Part shown: piece by piece, positions 30,920 through 38,578 of the stretch
Position numbering within the stretch: the stretch's first letter is position 1
How the letters are laid out: each line of letters starts with the position of its first letter
Source: a virus
DNA length: 52,308 bases
IMG/VR virus record: IMGVR_UViG_3300048690_000044
Location: 1 to 52,308 of that record
Strand: one strand, 5' to 3'
The notes under the pieces: generated by a model
What the model was told of the DNA's origin: nothing
Seen by the model: the letters and a program-made list of their open reading frames with translations, nothing else
Databases searched by the model: none
Made by a program: the position numbers and the translations under genes

Positions 30920-32653
30920 TTAATTGTTATTGTTCAACCAGTCATCCAAGTTGTGCAATGTGTGAGTGTCGTTATCGTAGTAAACGTTACCAGCAGGTCC
31001 TGTCAATCCACAAATGCGATTCTTACTTAGTACAACCTTGGTAGTGTTTCGTTCAGTTGCATCTTCTGCGTACTTATTTCTACTTAACAAAATGTTAGCT
31101 GAAGCTGACTTAATGATAGTAGAGCTACCTTGAATTTCTTCTTCACCGAATGTAGCACCTTGTGATGAATTCTGAGCACCAGAAGCTGACTTACGAACGT
31201 GATTAATAAAGATCAAAGTAACGTTATGACTCTTGATGATACCTTTGGCCCACTTCATGAATAACGCTTGGTCTTCATTGGATAGTCCATCTAAGATATC
31301 TTGCAAAGGATCAAGTACGATAATTCTGCAACCGCATGATACCACAAGCTCTTCTACTGTATCTTGAATCTCTTCGATTGTACCATCACGGTTATCGAGT
31401 AGATAGAAACGATGTTGACCATCTTCATTGTAGAAAAGCTCATTTGCCTTCTCACGTACTTTATCAGACTCCAACAAGTCTTTCTTAGCTTCATCATCTT
31501 GAATCAACGAGATTTTACGACTAAGGTGTCTACCCAATAGTGTTTCACCATATTGACCAGAATCCAACTCCATTGAAACAATACCAATTTTATGCGGTGA
31601 GTTAAAAATCCAGTGATAAACCATTTCGTTAACAAAGGATGTTTTACCAAGACCAGTACCTGCAGCAATGTTGATGATGTGTCCCAAAGGTAAACCACCG
31701 ACAAGCATTTCGTTGAGTGTATTCATGAAGTGCGGAAATGGTACTTTTGGTACAGCAGCTTGCGCTAGGATTTTATCGTACAGTTCACCACTACCCAATA
31801 CACCAACAGGAGTATATCGTTTAGCTTCATAGAAGTTACGAATAAATTCATCTTCCTTACCTTCTTCAAGATAAGTATTAGGGTCTTTGTATCGCATGTG
31901 CATGATCTTGACCTTACCCTTTGGTAAAGCCTTGACTACGTTTTCAGTTGCTTCTTTACCAGCTTTATCATTGTCATAGCAAACAACAATTTGATCAAAG
32001 CTATCAAAGAAACGATACTGCGCTGCAATTTGTTTATGTGAGTTAGCACCTGTAGTTGGACTAACGACAGCCATCTCATAATCACCACCACGAGATTTAT
32101 TGTAGTCAGCAAACATCTGATATGCAGATAGTGCATCAAGTTCACCTTCGGTAATCAACACATACTTGCCACCACGATTAAACTTAAACTGCATGAACAG
32201 TTCGCAGTCAGCACCAGTACGACCTTTAGAATAAAAGTTCTTTGGTACTTCACGGATTTTGTATCCTACGATTTGACCATCTTGTGTAGTTGGGTAGTAT
32301 TGCTCTTCTACTTCTTCATTATCATCATAAGAATATCGAACTCCAAATGGTTTTGTAGTTTCATCTTTGAGTCCACGAAAACCTTTACCTGACACACCAG
32401 TTGCGAATTTAATATCTGAATTCTCATCGGGTGTCATAGCGGGTTTACTACTTGGTTTAACTTCCATACTTTTTTCTTCCTTTGATGTTGATGATCTTAC
32501 TTTGGATTTCTTCTTGGAATTTTGTTCCTTGAATTCATCCGAAGGTACAGTATGCTCACAGACAAAGCAGTGCGTGGACTTATCCTCATACACTGCTCTG
32601 CCATCAGATGAACCACACTCGTCACAATTGATGTGTTTGATAAATGCTGCCAA
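30920..32653 (-). CDS. T7 gp4-like primase-helicase
   Basis: 577 residues from TTG 32653 (SD AGGGG). Residues 10-32 form the primase zinc ribbon (CDECG ... HCFVC), like the T7 CPNCGSSDG box. A TOPRIM core lies near 175-250 (LITEGELDALSAYQ, VVCYDNDKAGKEA). The RecA-like helicase has Walker A AAGTGLGKTS (about 328-337), Walker B RIIVLDPLQD (about 440-450) and the sensor GSSTIIKSASANILLSRN. One protein thus makes primers and unwinds DNA as a hexamer ahead of the family B polymerase. Confidence 0.95.
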   Translation of the reverse strand: MAAFIKHINCDECGSSDGRAVYEDKSTHCFVCEHTVPSDEFKEQNSKKKSKVRSSTSKEEKSMEVKPSSKPAMTPDENSDIKFATGVSGKGFRGLKDETTKPFGVRYSYDDNEEVEEQYYPTTQDGQIVGYKIREVPKNFYSKGRTGADCELFMQFKFNRGGKYVLITEGELDALSAYQMFADYNKSRGGDYEMAVVSPTTGANSHKQIAAQYRFFDSFDQIVVCYDNDKAGKEATENVVKALPKGKVKIMHMRYKDPNTYLEEGKEDEFIRNFYEAKRYTPVGVLGSGELYDKILAQAAVPKVPFPHFMNTLNEMLVGGLPLGHIINIAAGTGLGKTSFVNEMVYHWIFNSPHKIGIVSMELDSGQYGETLLGRHLSRKISLIQDDEAKKDLLESDKVREKANELFYNEDGQHRFYLLDNRDGTIEEIQDTVEELVVSCGCRIIVLDPLQDILDGLSNEDQALFMKWAKGIIKSHNVTLIFINHVRKSASGAQNSSQGATFGEEEIQGSSTIIKSASANILLSRNKYAEDATERNTTKVVLSKNRICGLTGPAGNVYYDNDTHTLHNLDDWLNNNN

Positions 32654-32662
32654 TTCTACCCC

Positions 32663-33682
32663 TTATTCATTTTTGAGCAACCAACTGTTACTCACACACT
32701 TGAATGATCGATCATGCACAGTGTTACTCTTAAACACAATACCTTCACGGTTACTGCCGTTGATTAAAGACTTACCTTCTGCGTATTCCAAGATACTTTG
32801 AATCGTTTGTTCTTTAATCTCAGTGGCTTCTACAATGACAGGCACATGCTTTAACCCAAGCTTTTCACACGCTGCTTTAAGTTGTACAGGCAAGATGTAT
32901 TGCCCTGTATGAGTATTGTACATGTCGTAAACGTAGAAGTCAAGCTGTACTTTGTACTGATTACCTTGAATACCTTCACCGATCATTTCACCTTGAATTG
33001 CCATACCTAGCATAGAATTCCTACGCATGATATCTTCAATTTGAAACTTACGTGCTACTTTCCAGAATGAATTTGCTTCGTCTTCTTTCAAGTCTAAGTT
33101 ACGTGAGCATACATGAAATACACCTTCGTCATCAAGATAGAATGTGCAAGATGAACCATCAAGTTTTTCTGTGATTGACCACGTATCAAGCTGATATTGC
33201 TCAAAAGATCGTGTCAAGTTTTGGATACGCTCTTGATCAGTCTTTGGTACAAGCGCAGGGAAATTACCTCGTGCCATACCAGCGAGTTGAGCATTCATTG
33301 GGCGTTCCCATTTGAGAATACCCAAGTGTTCTGTCAGGTCTAAACCTTCACTGATAAGAATACCTGCACCTTTGATGGTATCTTCTGGAATAGGTAACAG
33401 TAGTCCTTGTGAGATTTGACCACGTAGTTTTACTGTACGTAGACGTTCACCTTTAACACCTTCAAATTCACGAGGTTCTTTACCTTTGGATAGGAATGGT
33501 GCAAGTTCTGTTGGAACCCAAGAATCAATTTCGAGGTACACGGCGAGTGAATCAACTGCAAATTCACCCTTCTTTACTACGACTTTCCAACCATCGACTA
33601 CAGCGACTTCAATAGCGTCTGCACCTTCGATGGGTTCAATTGCTGCGATTTTACGAATAGTTGCTAATTTACGTTCTGTCAT
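32663..33682 (-). CDS. RNA ligase, Rnl5/DRB0094-like with N-terminal OB domain
   Basis: 339 residues from ATG 33682, which has AAGGAG in front; the upstream in-frame TTG at 33709 has no ribosome site. An N-terminal OB-like region (about 1-130; KLRGQISQGLLLPIPED) precedes the adenylyltransferase core: motif I TEKLDGSS (Lys173), IQGEMIGEGIQGN, YVYDMYNTHTG, EGIVFKSN and a final SFKCVSN Lys. Family members seal nicks with a 3'-OH RNA strand. It lies between primase-helicase and DNA ligase. Confidence 0.9.
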   Translation of the reverse strand: MTERKLATIRKIAAIEPIEGADAIEVAVVDGWKVVVKKGEFAVDSLAVYLEIDSWVPTELAPFLSKGKEPREFEGVKGERLRTVKLRGQISQGLLLPIPEDTIKGAGILISEGLDLTEHLGILKWERPMNAQLAGMARGNFPALVPKTDQERIQNLTRSFEQYQLDTWSITEKLDGSSCTFYLDDEGVFHVCSRNLDLKEDEANSFWKVARKFQIEDIMRRNSMLGMAIQGEMIGEGIQGNQYKVQLDFYVYDMYNTHTGQYILPVQLKAACEKLGLKHVPVIVEATEIKEQTIQSILEYAEGKSLINGSNREGIVFKSNTVHDRSFKCVSNSWLLKNE

Positions 33683-33748
33683 TTGTTTCTCCTTTTCTGT
33701 TTCCGTCAAAATATCATAAATCGTCTTTATGCCGGATATCGACTGTAA

Positions 33749-34312
33749 TTAATTCCCATGTCTCTGTGTGTAACCTGCACCAAGAGAGTTTAACAATTCT
33801 AACTGTTCTTTTCTCCAGTTGCAAGCCTTTTGAAAAGCTTTTTCTTTATTTAATGTGAAATTAAACTTTTTACGTACAAGTTTACCATCTAAACCAGATA
33901 CAAATGCTTCATAGTAAGTGTATTCACCACTGTTTGCAGATGTTAAGCATACACCAACAACACCTGTTTTATTTCTTGGTGAAATTTTAACATTTCTTGC
34001 ATTATCTACAAAGTCTACTTCACGTAAATTATCTATTTTGTTATTGAAAGGATTACCATCAATATGATCAATAATTTTAGTTACTTTTCTTCCTGTATGT
34101 ATTTCCCACACAAGATTATGAGCATAATAGGTTTTCTTATTAAAGCAAATTCTTATACATTTTGGATCACCATTTTTCCTAAATGTAAAAGAACCAACAT
34201 CGTCAAGCTCTGACCATACTATCCTACCATTCCATAAAACTCTATTTTTAATAGCAATTAAATTAGTTATAGAACTTTCATTGTATTCAATATATTCAAA
34301 TATCTCGTTCAT
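33749..34312 (-). CDS. HNH homing endonuclease with AP2-type DNA-binding domain
   Basis: 187 residues. An HNH core (YYAHNLVWEIHTGRK, KIIDHIDGNPFNNKIDNLREV) is followed by an AP2-like beta-sheet and helix (NKTGVVGVCLTS, YYEAFVSGLDGKLVRKKF, EKAFQKACNWRKEQ). The start lies inside the last codons of the DNA ligase gene (17-bp overlap), a typical insertion just beyond a conserved coding end. It sits between ligase genes. Confidence 0.92.
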   Translation of the reverse strand: MNEIFEYIEYNESSITNLIAIKNRVLWNGRIVWSELDDVGSFTFRKNGDPKCIRICFNKKTYYAHNLVWEIHTGRKVTKIIDHIDGNPFNNKIDNLREVDFVDNARNVKISPRNKTGVVGVCLTSANSGEYTYYEAFVSGLDGKLVRKKFNFTLNKEKAFQKACNWRKEQLELLNSLGAGYTQRHGN

Positions 34313-35201
34313 CTCTTAATCCTAAAAATATCGGGAATCTAGGAGTTTTGTATCCTGTTCCAACATCAAAATACTTAACTTTTGCAAGTTGACCTGACAA
34401 TGTTTCTCTACGTTCCCACAAATCAGCACGAATAGCATCAGTCATACCGCTGCCACAACTGAATGTATCGCCTTTAGAGGTGCGTAGAATTAACGATCCC
34501 ATTGTGTCTAGGGCTACCATACCATCTTTAGCTGTAGAACGTGCTGTGCGCCCTAATTCATTTGTCTTTGCTTCATTGGTATTGGTGTACTTAGGCTCCC
34601 AACCAATGATTTCAAATTCATTGTCTACAAAGCGTTTGACCTTCTGCAGTTCTGGATTCTTAGTCCCAGAGCGACCGCACTTATATTTAGCATCAGTATC
34701 ACGAATCATAACACCTTCTGCACCTTGAGCAAGCATTTCAGCTTCAAATTCATCAAGCTGTTCATCGCATGATATGGAATAGTGCTGCAATACTTCTACT
34801 CGCAATGGCAAACGATCATCACGATCTAGATTAACCAAACGTGCATAACGCTCAAGCCAAGTAGCTGTAGGATGCCAACGATCAAATACCCAAAAGGTAA
34901 ACTCAGGTTCACCCTCAATACGCATGACTCCAGAAGTGCTTTGGTTAAATACATCGGGTGCATTCTTATTGCCAACGATAAGTTCACCATCCATACCTTC
35001 CAAGATGTGTGCCCAATAGTTAACATAAGCTTGAATGCTCAAGTTTGGAATACGCTTAAGACTACGTGAGTAAGCTACACCACCGAAGACAATGCAGCGA
35101 ATACCGTCAAGCTTTTCAGACATGTACATGTTTGTTGGTTGTGTTTTAACCTTGGTTTGCTCGATTGCAAGTTGTGGCTTAAAGCCTTCTGGAATTGTCA
35201 T
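34296..35201 (-). CDS. ATP-dependent DNA ligase
   Basis: 301 residues. Nucleotidyltransferase motifs: I as SEKLDGIRC (Lys30), III as FTFWVFD, IV as EGVMIR, V as ELQKVKRF, then a C-terminal OB domain ending PRFPIFLGLRDERDI. Similar in size to small T7-type ligases. Seals Okazaki fragments. Its 3' end is overlapped by the HNH-AP2 gene. Confidence 0.94.
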   Translation of the reverse strand: MTIPEGFKPQLAIEQTKVKTQPTNMYMSEKLDGIRCIVFGGVAYSRSLKRIPNLSIQAYVNYWAHILEGMDGELIVGNKNAPDVFNQSTSGVMRIEGEPEFTFWVFDRWHPTATWLERYARLVNLDRDDRLPLRVEVLQHYSISCDEQLDEFEAEMLAQGAEGVMIRDTDAKYKCGRSGTKNPELQKVKRFVDNEFEIIGWEPKYTNTNEAKTNELGRTARSTAKDGMVALDTMGSLILRTSKGDTFSCGSGMTDAIRADLWERRETLSGQLAKVKYFDVGTGYKTPRFPIFLGLRDERDI

Positions 35202-35335
35202 CGTTGCACCACCTGTAAGATCATGTTAATACCTTGGATAACCATCTGTTGCTCCATTGGATTCAACTGATGCCATGTACGCTTGTCACCGAACTTTGCA
35301 GCTACTGCAGACCAAAATTTTTCTACGTCAGACAT
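35198..35335 (-). CDS. Small hypothetical protein before DNA ligase
   Basis: 45 residues (VEKFWSAVAAKFGDKRTWHQL, NPMEQQMVIQGINMILQVV). Stop overlaps the ligase start (ATGA) and its start overlaps the previous gene by 8 bp. Compact helical protein; function unknown, translation likely by coupling. Confidence 0.68.
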   Translation of the reverse strand: MSDVEKFWSAVAAKFGDKRTWHQLNPMEQQMVIQGINMILQVVQR

Positions 35336-35738
35336 GATTTTCCTTTCGATAAGCTAACTCTTGTTTCATCAAGTCTTCTACGTAAGTTCCCTTGATGTGC
35401 GTTTGAGTCTCAAGTATAGCAGCAATATGATCATCTTCCATATCGCACAAGCAAATATATTTTCCGTATGGTAGAAGCTCACCGTACTTACCGTAGGACT
35501 TCCACACAAAAGCTTCACGAATAGTCTCAAAAGGATCACTTAGGTATACATCCATTGCTGTAGCAGGTGTTGTATTTACGCTACGGCGCAAGTAATCATT
35601 ACCACCGTCTACTACATAAGTTTCACCAGAAAACTTATCTGTATATTCTTTGTAGTCATGTCTGTGGTAACTACGCAGGTAAGTACCATCGGGTGTCATG
35701 ATAGCGTTGCAAATAATAGTTTCACTCTTCGGTTTCAT
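35328..35738 (-). CDS. Hypothetical protein
   Basis: 136 residues from ATG 35738, preceded by GGAG 8 nt upstream; a GTG three codons earlier is possible. It contains NAIMTPDGTYLRSYHRHDYKEY and TYVVDGGNDYLRRSVN, text seen in conserved phage proteins without known role. Predicted alpha/beta. Confidence 0.65.
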   Translation of the reverse strand: MKPKSETIICNAIMTPDGTYLRSYHRHDYKEYTDKFSGETYVVDGGNDYLRRSVNTTPATAMDVYLSDPFETIREAFVWKSYGKYGELLPYGKYICLCDMEDDHIAAILETQTHIKGTYVEDLMKQELAYRKENHV

Positions 35739-35883
35739 CTTCGTCACTCCATACTTCTACAATTTCAGGATCATGTGCTGTTCGATCAAAGAATTGTAAT
35801 GCATATTTGATAGCTTCAGCTTCACTGCACACATCATCAATTACCAGTGTTTCTTCAACTTTGACAGTTACAAAATATTCCAT
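35722..35883 (-). CDS. Small acidic protein
   Basis: 53 residues, ending in a strongly acidic tail (EVWSDEDETEE), with GGAGG before ATG. Overlaps the next gene by 17 bp. Beta-alpha-beta pattern; no family recognised. Confidence 0.65.
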   Translation of the reverse strand: MEYFVTVKVEETLVIDDVCSEAEAIKYALQFFDRTAHDPEIVEVWSDEDETEE

Positions 35884-35904
35884 AGTTCCTCCAAACTTTA
35901 AATA

Positions 35905-35928
35905 ATAAAAGGAGAGCCGAAGCCCTCC
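35905..35928 (-). terminator. TTCG-loop terminator after SPFH gene
   Basis: On the minus strand GGAGGGC-TTCG-GCTCTCC (one G-U pair) is followed by TTTTATTATTT, 5 bp beyond the SPFH stop. Confidence 0.85.
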
Positions 35929-35933
35929 CTGTG

Positions 35934-36734
35934 TTACTTACCAATCGAAACCATTCCCTTGAAATCCATTGGCACAACAATAGTCTGTACACGACCTGCT
36001 GCAATACCTTCTGCAATCTTCATTTGGGCTTGGGCTTGCATATAAGCGATAGATTGACCAGAGTTAGAACTCAGTGCAGCCATACGCTCAGATTCTTTCT
36101 TAGCGATATCAACTTCAGTTTGCTTAATCTTTAGTTCGTTTTGAGCACGAACATAGTTGGTAGCAGACTGCAGGATTTCAGCGTTAGGTAGAATATTACG
36201 AACTTGCACTACAGTCAATGATACAGCATTATCCAGCTTTTCAGCTTTAAGTTGTTCATGTACGGTATCACGAATTTGCTCTTCGATCTTAGCACGATTG
36301 TCTGCAACTTCAAGCGATTTATAACCACGTACAACCTTATAAGCTGCGTTGTTAACAAGAGTGCTCATGTACGAATGCATCAGATAAATATCACCCTTGT
36401 GCTCAGAATGAAAGCTGCGACTCTTGGTAGAGTACAGTTCAGCAACTGAAGTAGGATTCAAACCGTAGACAACTGTAATATCAAAGTCTGCAAGAGCACT
36501 ATTGTCTGCAGTCATTGGTGTTTTATTGTCAAGTGTAACAGAGATATCTTTAGTTGGGAATGTAAGCACAGAACCGACCATTGTTTGATTCCATGAACCG
36601 GGTGGTAGCTCGGAGCCTTCAATCTGTTTTGATGCATTGACCCGTACACCAACTTCACCAGTCTCAATGCGAGTGCAACCTACAGAAGCCAACGCAACTG
36701 CAACAGCAAGAATAATACCTTTAATAAATTTCAT
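35934..36734 (-). CDS. SPFH/band-7 (prohibitin-like) lipoprotein
   Basis: 266 residues. The signal peptide ends in lipobox ASVGC (Cys20). Then TGEVGVRVN, SVTLDNKTPMTADNSALADFDITVVYGLNP and a long charged helix (RAQNELKIKQTEVDIAKKESERMAA) with a GQSIAYMQAQAQMKIAEGIAAGR tail: the SPFH domain plus coiled coil of prohibitin/HflK-type proteins. It would sit in the cell envelope as a lipid-anchored ring. Phage SPFH proteins may modulate host membrane proteases or exclude superinfection; unproven here. Confidence 0.88.
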   Translation of the reverse strand: MKFIKGIILAVAVALASVGCTRIETGEVGVRVNASKQIEGSELPPGSWNQTMVGSVLTFPTKDISVTLDNKTPMTADNSALADFDITVVYGLNPTSVAELYSTKSRSFHSEHKGDIYLMHSYMSTLVNNAAYKVVRGYKSLEVADNRAKIEEQIRDTVHEQLKAEKLDNAVSLTVVQVRNILPNAEILQSATNYVRAQNELKIKQTEVDIAKKESERMAALSSNSGQSIAYMQAQAQMKIAEGIAAGRVQTIVVPMDFKGMVSIGK

Positions 36735-36748
36735 AAATACTCCTTTGA

Positions 36749-36877
36749 TTAAAACAAAATAACAATGCCAGCCAGAATTGACGAAGCAATGAACCCGAAG
36801 AACAGCAAGTATAGCACAGTTTTAACTGCTTTCCACTTTGAAGATGCATCTGACTCCTTAAAAAAAGAAAAATACAC
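36749..36877 (-). CDS. Possible small membrane protein (GTG start)
   Basis: 42 residues in the frame +1 to the preceding 22-codon gene, with a membrane helix (VLYLLFFGFIASSILAGIVILF). Only GTG 36877 is available and it lacks a clear ribosome site. It may instead be joined to the 22-residue gene by slippage on the run CTTTTTTT. Confidence 0.35.
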   Translation of the reverse strand: MYFSFFKESDASSKWKAVKTVLYLLFFGFIASSILAGIVILF

Positions 36878-36926
36878 CAGCTACAATCAGCGTCACTAAT
36901 GATAGCACAAAAATTAGTTTGATCAT
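36858..36926 (-). CDS. 22-residue membrane peptide
   Basis: MIKLIFVLSLVTLIVAGVFF plus two Phe: one hydrophobic helix. Its ATG overlaps the stop of the zinc-finger protein (ATGA). Very short; kept because of tight coupling and hydrophobicity. Confidence 0.4.
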   Translation of the reverse strand: MIKLIFVLSLVTLIVAGVFFFF

Positions 36927-37090
36927 TTATTAGACTCCTTATATTCAGCATCCCAACGAATTACGCACTCGATACAAGCCCATTCACCACCCTCTTCCGG
37001 TGTCGGATAGTTTTCTTGCGTGAAAACTTTACGGCAGAAATCACAACACTCTGGAATACCACCCCGCAATTGTGCAATTAAATCAATCAT
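36923..37090 (-). CDS. Small zinc-finger protein
   Basis: 55 residues with CCDFC and CIEC pairs (Cys15, Cys16 and Cys19; Cys40 and Cys43) forming a likely treble-clef or ribbon. ATGA overlap with the previous gene. Similar mini zinc fingers in phages often bind nucleic acid or host polymerase, but the target cannot be read here. Confidence 0.7.
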   Translation of the reverse strand: MIDLIAQLRGGIPECCDFCRKVFTQENYPTPEEGGEWACIECVIRWDAEYKESNK

Positions 37091-37353
37091 GAATTTTTCT
37101 GCTTGAGTTGAATTTCAATTTCTCGGGCAAACTTAAACACAGCAAACCGATCTTGCGGTCGCAGTGTTTGGTAATGGCCTGTTGTTTCGTATGCTCTGAC
37201 AATTTCGTCATCGTCTAGTCCAAGCCATTGCTTTGCTTCCAACCGATCATTACGAGCACGTAACAAACGATTCTCCTGCTCTAGTTCATCAATAGCTTCA
37301 TTACGACCAGTCTGATAACCTTCATTATAACCAACTGAATACTCTTCATTCAT
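37087..37353 (-). CDS. Coiled-coil hypothetical protein
   Basis: 88 residues from ATG 37353 with AAAAGGAG in front (nine upstream codons rejected). GYNEGYQTGRNEAIDELEQE is followed by a Leu/Arg-rich coiled coil (NRLLRARNDRLEAKQWLGL) and an acidic patch. Its stop overlaps the zinc-finger gene start. Confidence 0.68.
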   Translation of the reverse strand: MNEEYSVGYNEGYQTGRNEAIDELEQENRLLRARNDRLEAKQWLGLDDDEIVRAYETTGHYQTLRPQDRFAVFKFAREIEIQLKQKNS

Positions 37354-37376
37354 AGTTTCTCCTTTTGCAGCTTTAT

Positions 37377-37550
37377 TCAAAGCTTTTCCATCTTAATATT
37401 ACGAAGGGAAGGACTCTTACGCATCTGCATCAAATGCCAGCTTGCACTTTTATCATCACAAGCGTAAGAACGATTTGAGATTGTACCATCGTTCTTAACT
37501 TCTTGCCATGTTAGACGAATGTTTTTAATGTCTTTTGCTTTTAGCTTCAA
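37377..37550 (-). CDS. Small basic hypothetical protein (TTG start)
   Basis: 57 residues starting with TTG at 37550, overlapping the previous stop (TTGA) with AGGAG 7 nt before. Basic (pattern KLKAKDIKNIRLTWQEVKND), C-terminal MRKSPSLRNIKMEKL. Unknown function. Confidence 0.6.
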   Translation of the reverse strand: MKLKAKDIKNIRLTWQEVKNDGTISNRSYACDDKSASWHLMQMRKSPSLRNIKMEKL

Positions 37551-37702
37551 GGTAGTTCTCCTAGTTCTTTCAACAATTTATTTAACACAAGTGACAACTG
37601 ATAGTCTCTTTCGCTCTTAGGTTCATAGTGACCACCACAACATAAGATATATGCACTTTGAATTCGTGCGATAGCTTCTTGGTAATTATCATTCAAAATC
37701 AT
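37547..37702 (-). CDS. Small hypothetical protein
   Basis: 51 residues (DNYQEAIARIQSAYILCCGG, then YQLSLVLNKLLKELGELP), overlapping both neighbours. Helical with a Cys pair; unknown function. Confidence 0.6.
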   Translation of the reverse strand: MILNDNYQEAIARIQSAYILCCGGHYEPKSERDYQLSLVLNKLLKELGELP

Positions 37703-38069
37703 GTGTTGCGTTCTCTGGTCTAACTGCAGTGAATCGGTTCTTGATCATGTGCCAAGCTTCATAGTTGATTTGCATTGTAGCAGACAAATCACGAAAAGCT
37801 AAATTTTTAATTTTAATTACATCATATTTTTGACCAACAGTGTTGAGTTGCCAATGTGTACTATTCTCTGCACAATCCAATGCTTCCTCGTGTGAATACT
37901 CAGGTACTCTTTGCATTTTACACAAAGAAAACTTTGTCTGTTTAATGTAGTAATGATAGTAATTCTTTTTAGTTTGCTCTTTAGCTTTCTCCAAAGATAG
38001 CAAATATTCGTCACAAAGCTCAAACACAACTTGTGCAGGAACTTCGGTTTTAACTTCTGCTTTACTCAT
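37689..38069 (-). CDS. Hypothetical protein
   Basis: 126 residues, rich in Lys and Tyr (EKAKEQTKKNYYHYYIKQTK). Second gene of the leftward early operon, ATGA overlap with the first. No recognised family. Confidence 0.65.
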   Translation of the reverse strand: MSKAEVKTEVPAQVVFELCDEYLLSLEKAKEQTKKNYYHYYIKQTKFSLCKMQRVPEYSHEEALDCAENSTHWQLNTVGQKYDVIKIKNLAFRDLSATMQINYEAWHMIKNRFTAVRPENATHDFE

Positions 38070-38314
38070 GATCCCATCCCTTCAGATGCAATTGGTTTAT
38101 AAATTGTGTTCATAGTCTCAAGTGTACCATCAAAATACTGCTGTAGAATCCTTGATGTACGAACATTGTAACAAGTACCTAATCGTGGATGATCTATTAC
38201 AATAGGTAAACTTGCTACAGGTACTGCAGGGTTGCCATCCCAATGCCAAACCTTTGCTACACCTGCGTAGTACACTACAGGTTTATCTTGTGATGTTGTA
38301 TTCATTTCATTCAT
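38066..38314 (-). CDS. Hypothetical protein, first gene of leftward operon
   Basis: 82 residues with AAGGAG before ATG. Beta-type text (VVYYAGVAKVWHWDGNPAVP, HPRLGTCYNVRTSRI). It is the promoter-proximal gene on the minus side of the divergent region, so an early regulatory or host-directed role is plausible, but nothing shows it directly. Confidence 0.65.
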   Translation of the reverse strand: MNEMNTTSQDKPVVYYAGVAKVWHWDGNPAVPVASLPIVIDHPRLGTCYNVRTSRILQQYFDGTLETMNTIYKPIASEGMGS

Positions 38315-38342
38315 AATTTACTCCTTTACCTTATGTTTAAAC

Positions 38343-38380
38343 TTATACTTAACTACAGTTATAACTTAAGTTATACTTAA
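38343..38380. repeat. Three direct repeats with a 16-bp palindrome in divergent region
   Basis: TTATACTTAA (38343-38352), TTATAACTTAA (38359-38369) and TTATACTTAA (38371-38380); the middle two junctions form the perfect palindrome TATAACTTAAGTTATA (38360-38375). Located between the leftward promoter and its first gene. Operator or origin iterons are possible. Confidence 0.6.
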
Positions 38381-38455
38381 ATTGAAACTGAGTTTTTGAA
38401 ACTTGAGCTTGTCAACTCTCGCTTGTCCCTCTGCTGCCCCTGACCCCTGAACCGA

Positions 38456-38484
38456 ATTCTACACACATCGACAACTCTTGTCAA
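38456..38484 (-). promoter_or_regulatory. Leftward early promoter
   Basis: Minus strand TTGACA, 17 bp, TAGAAT. It drives the minus-strand early operon; the transcript would have a leader of about 130 nt containing the direct repeats. Confidence 0.8.
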
Positions 38485-38516
38485 TACCCTAGCTGCAAAA
38501 TATTTTAAATTATTTG

Positions 38517-38545
38517 TTGCATTGTGATAAAAGTTCTGCTACAGT
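38517..38545 (+). promoter_or_regulatory. Rightward early promoter
   Basis: TTGCAT, 17 bp, TACAGT with extended -10 TGC; then CCTTCAATCAACAACCG and GAAAGGA before ATG 38579. The downstream CTTCAA..CAACA resembles other early promoters of this arm. Confidence 0.75.
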
Positions 38546-38578
38546 AGAGCCTTCAATCAACAACCGAAAGGAAACAAC

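Noticed and set aside
32367-32801. 144-codon plus-strand frame over the start of primase-helicase and end of RNA ligase
   Set aside because: Antisense to two strongly supported genes; composition (Ser/Leu-rich) is that of a shadow frame.
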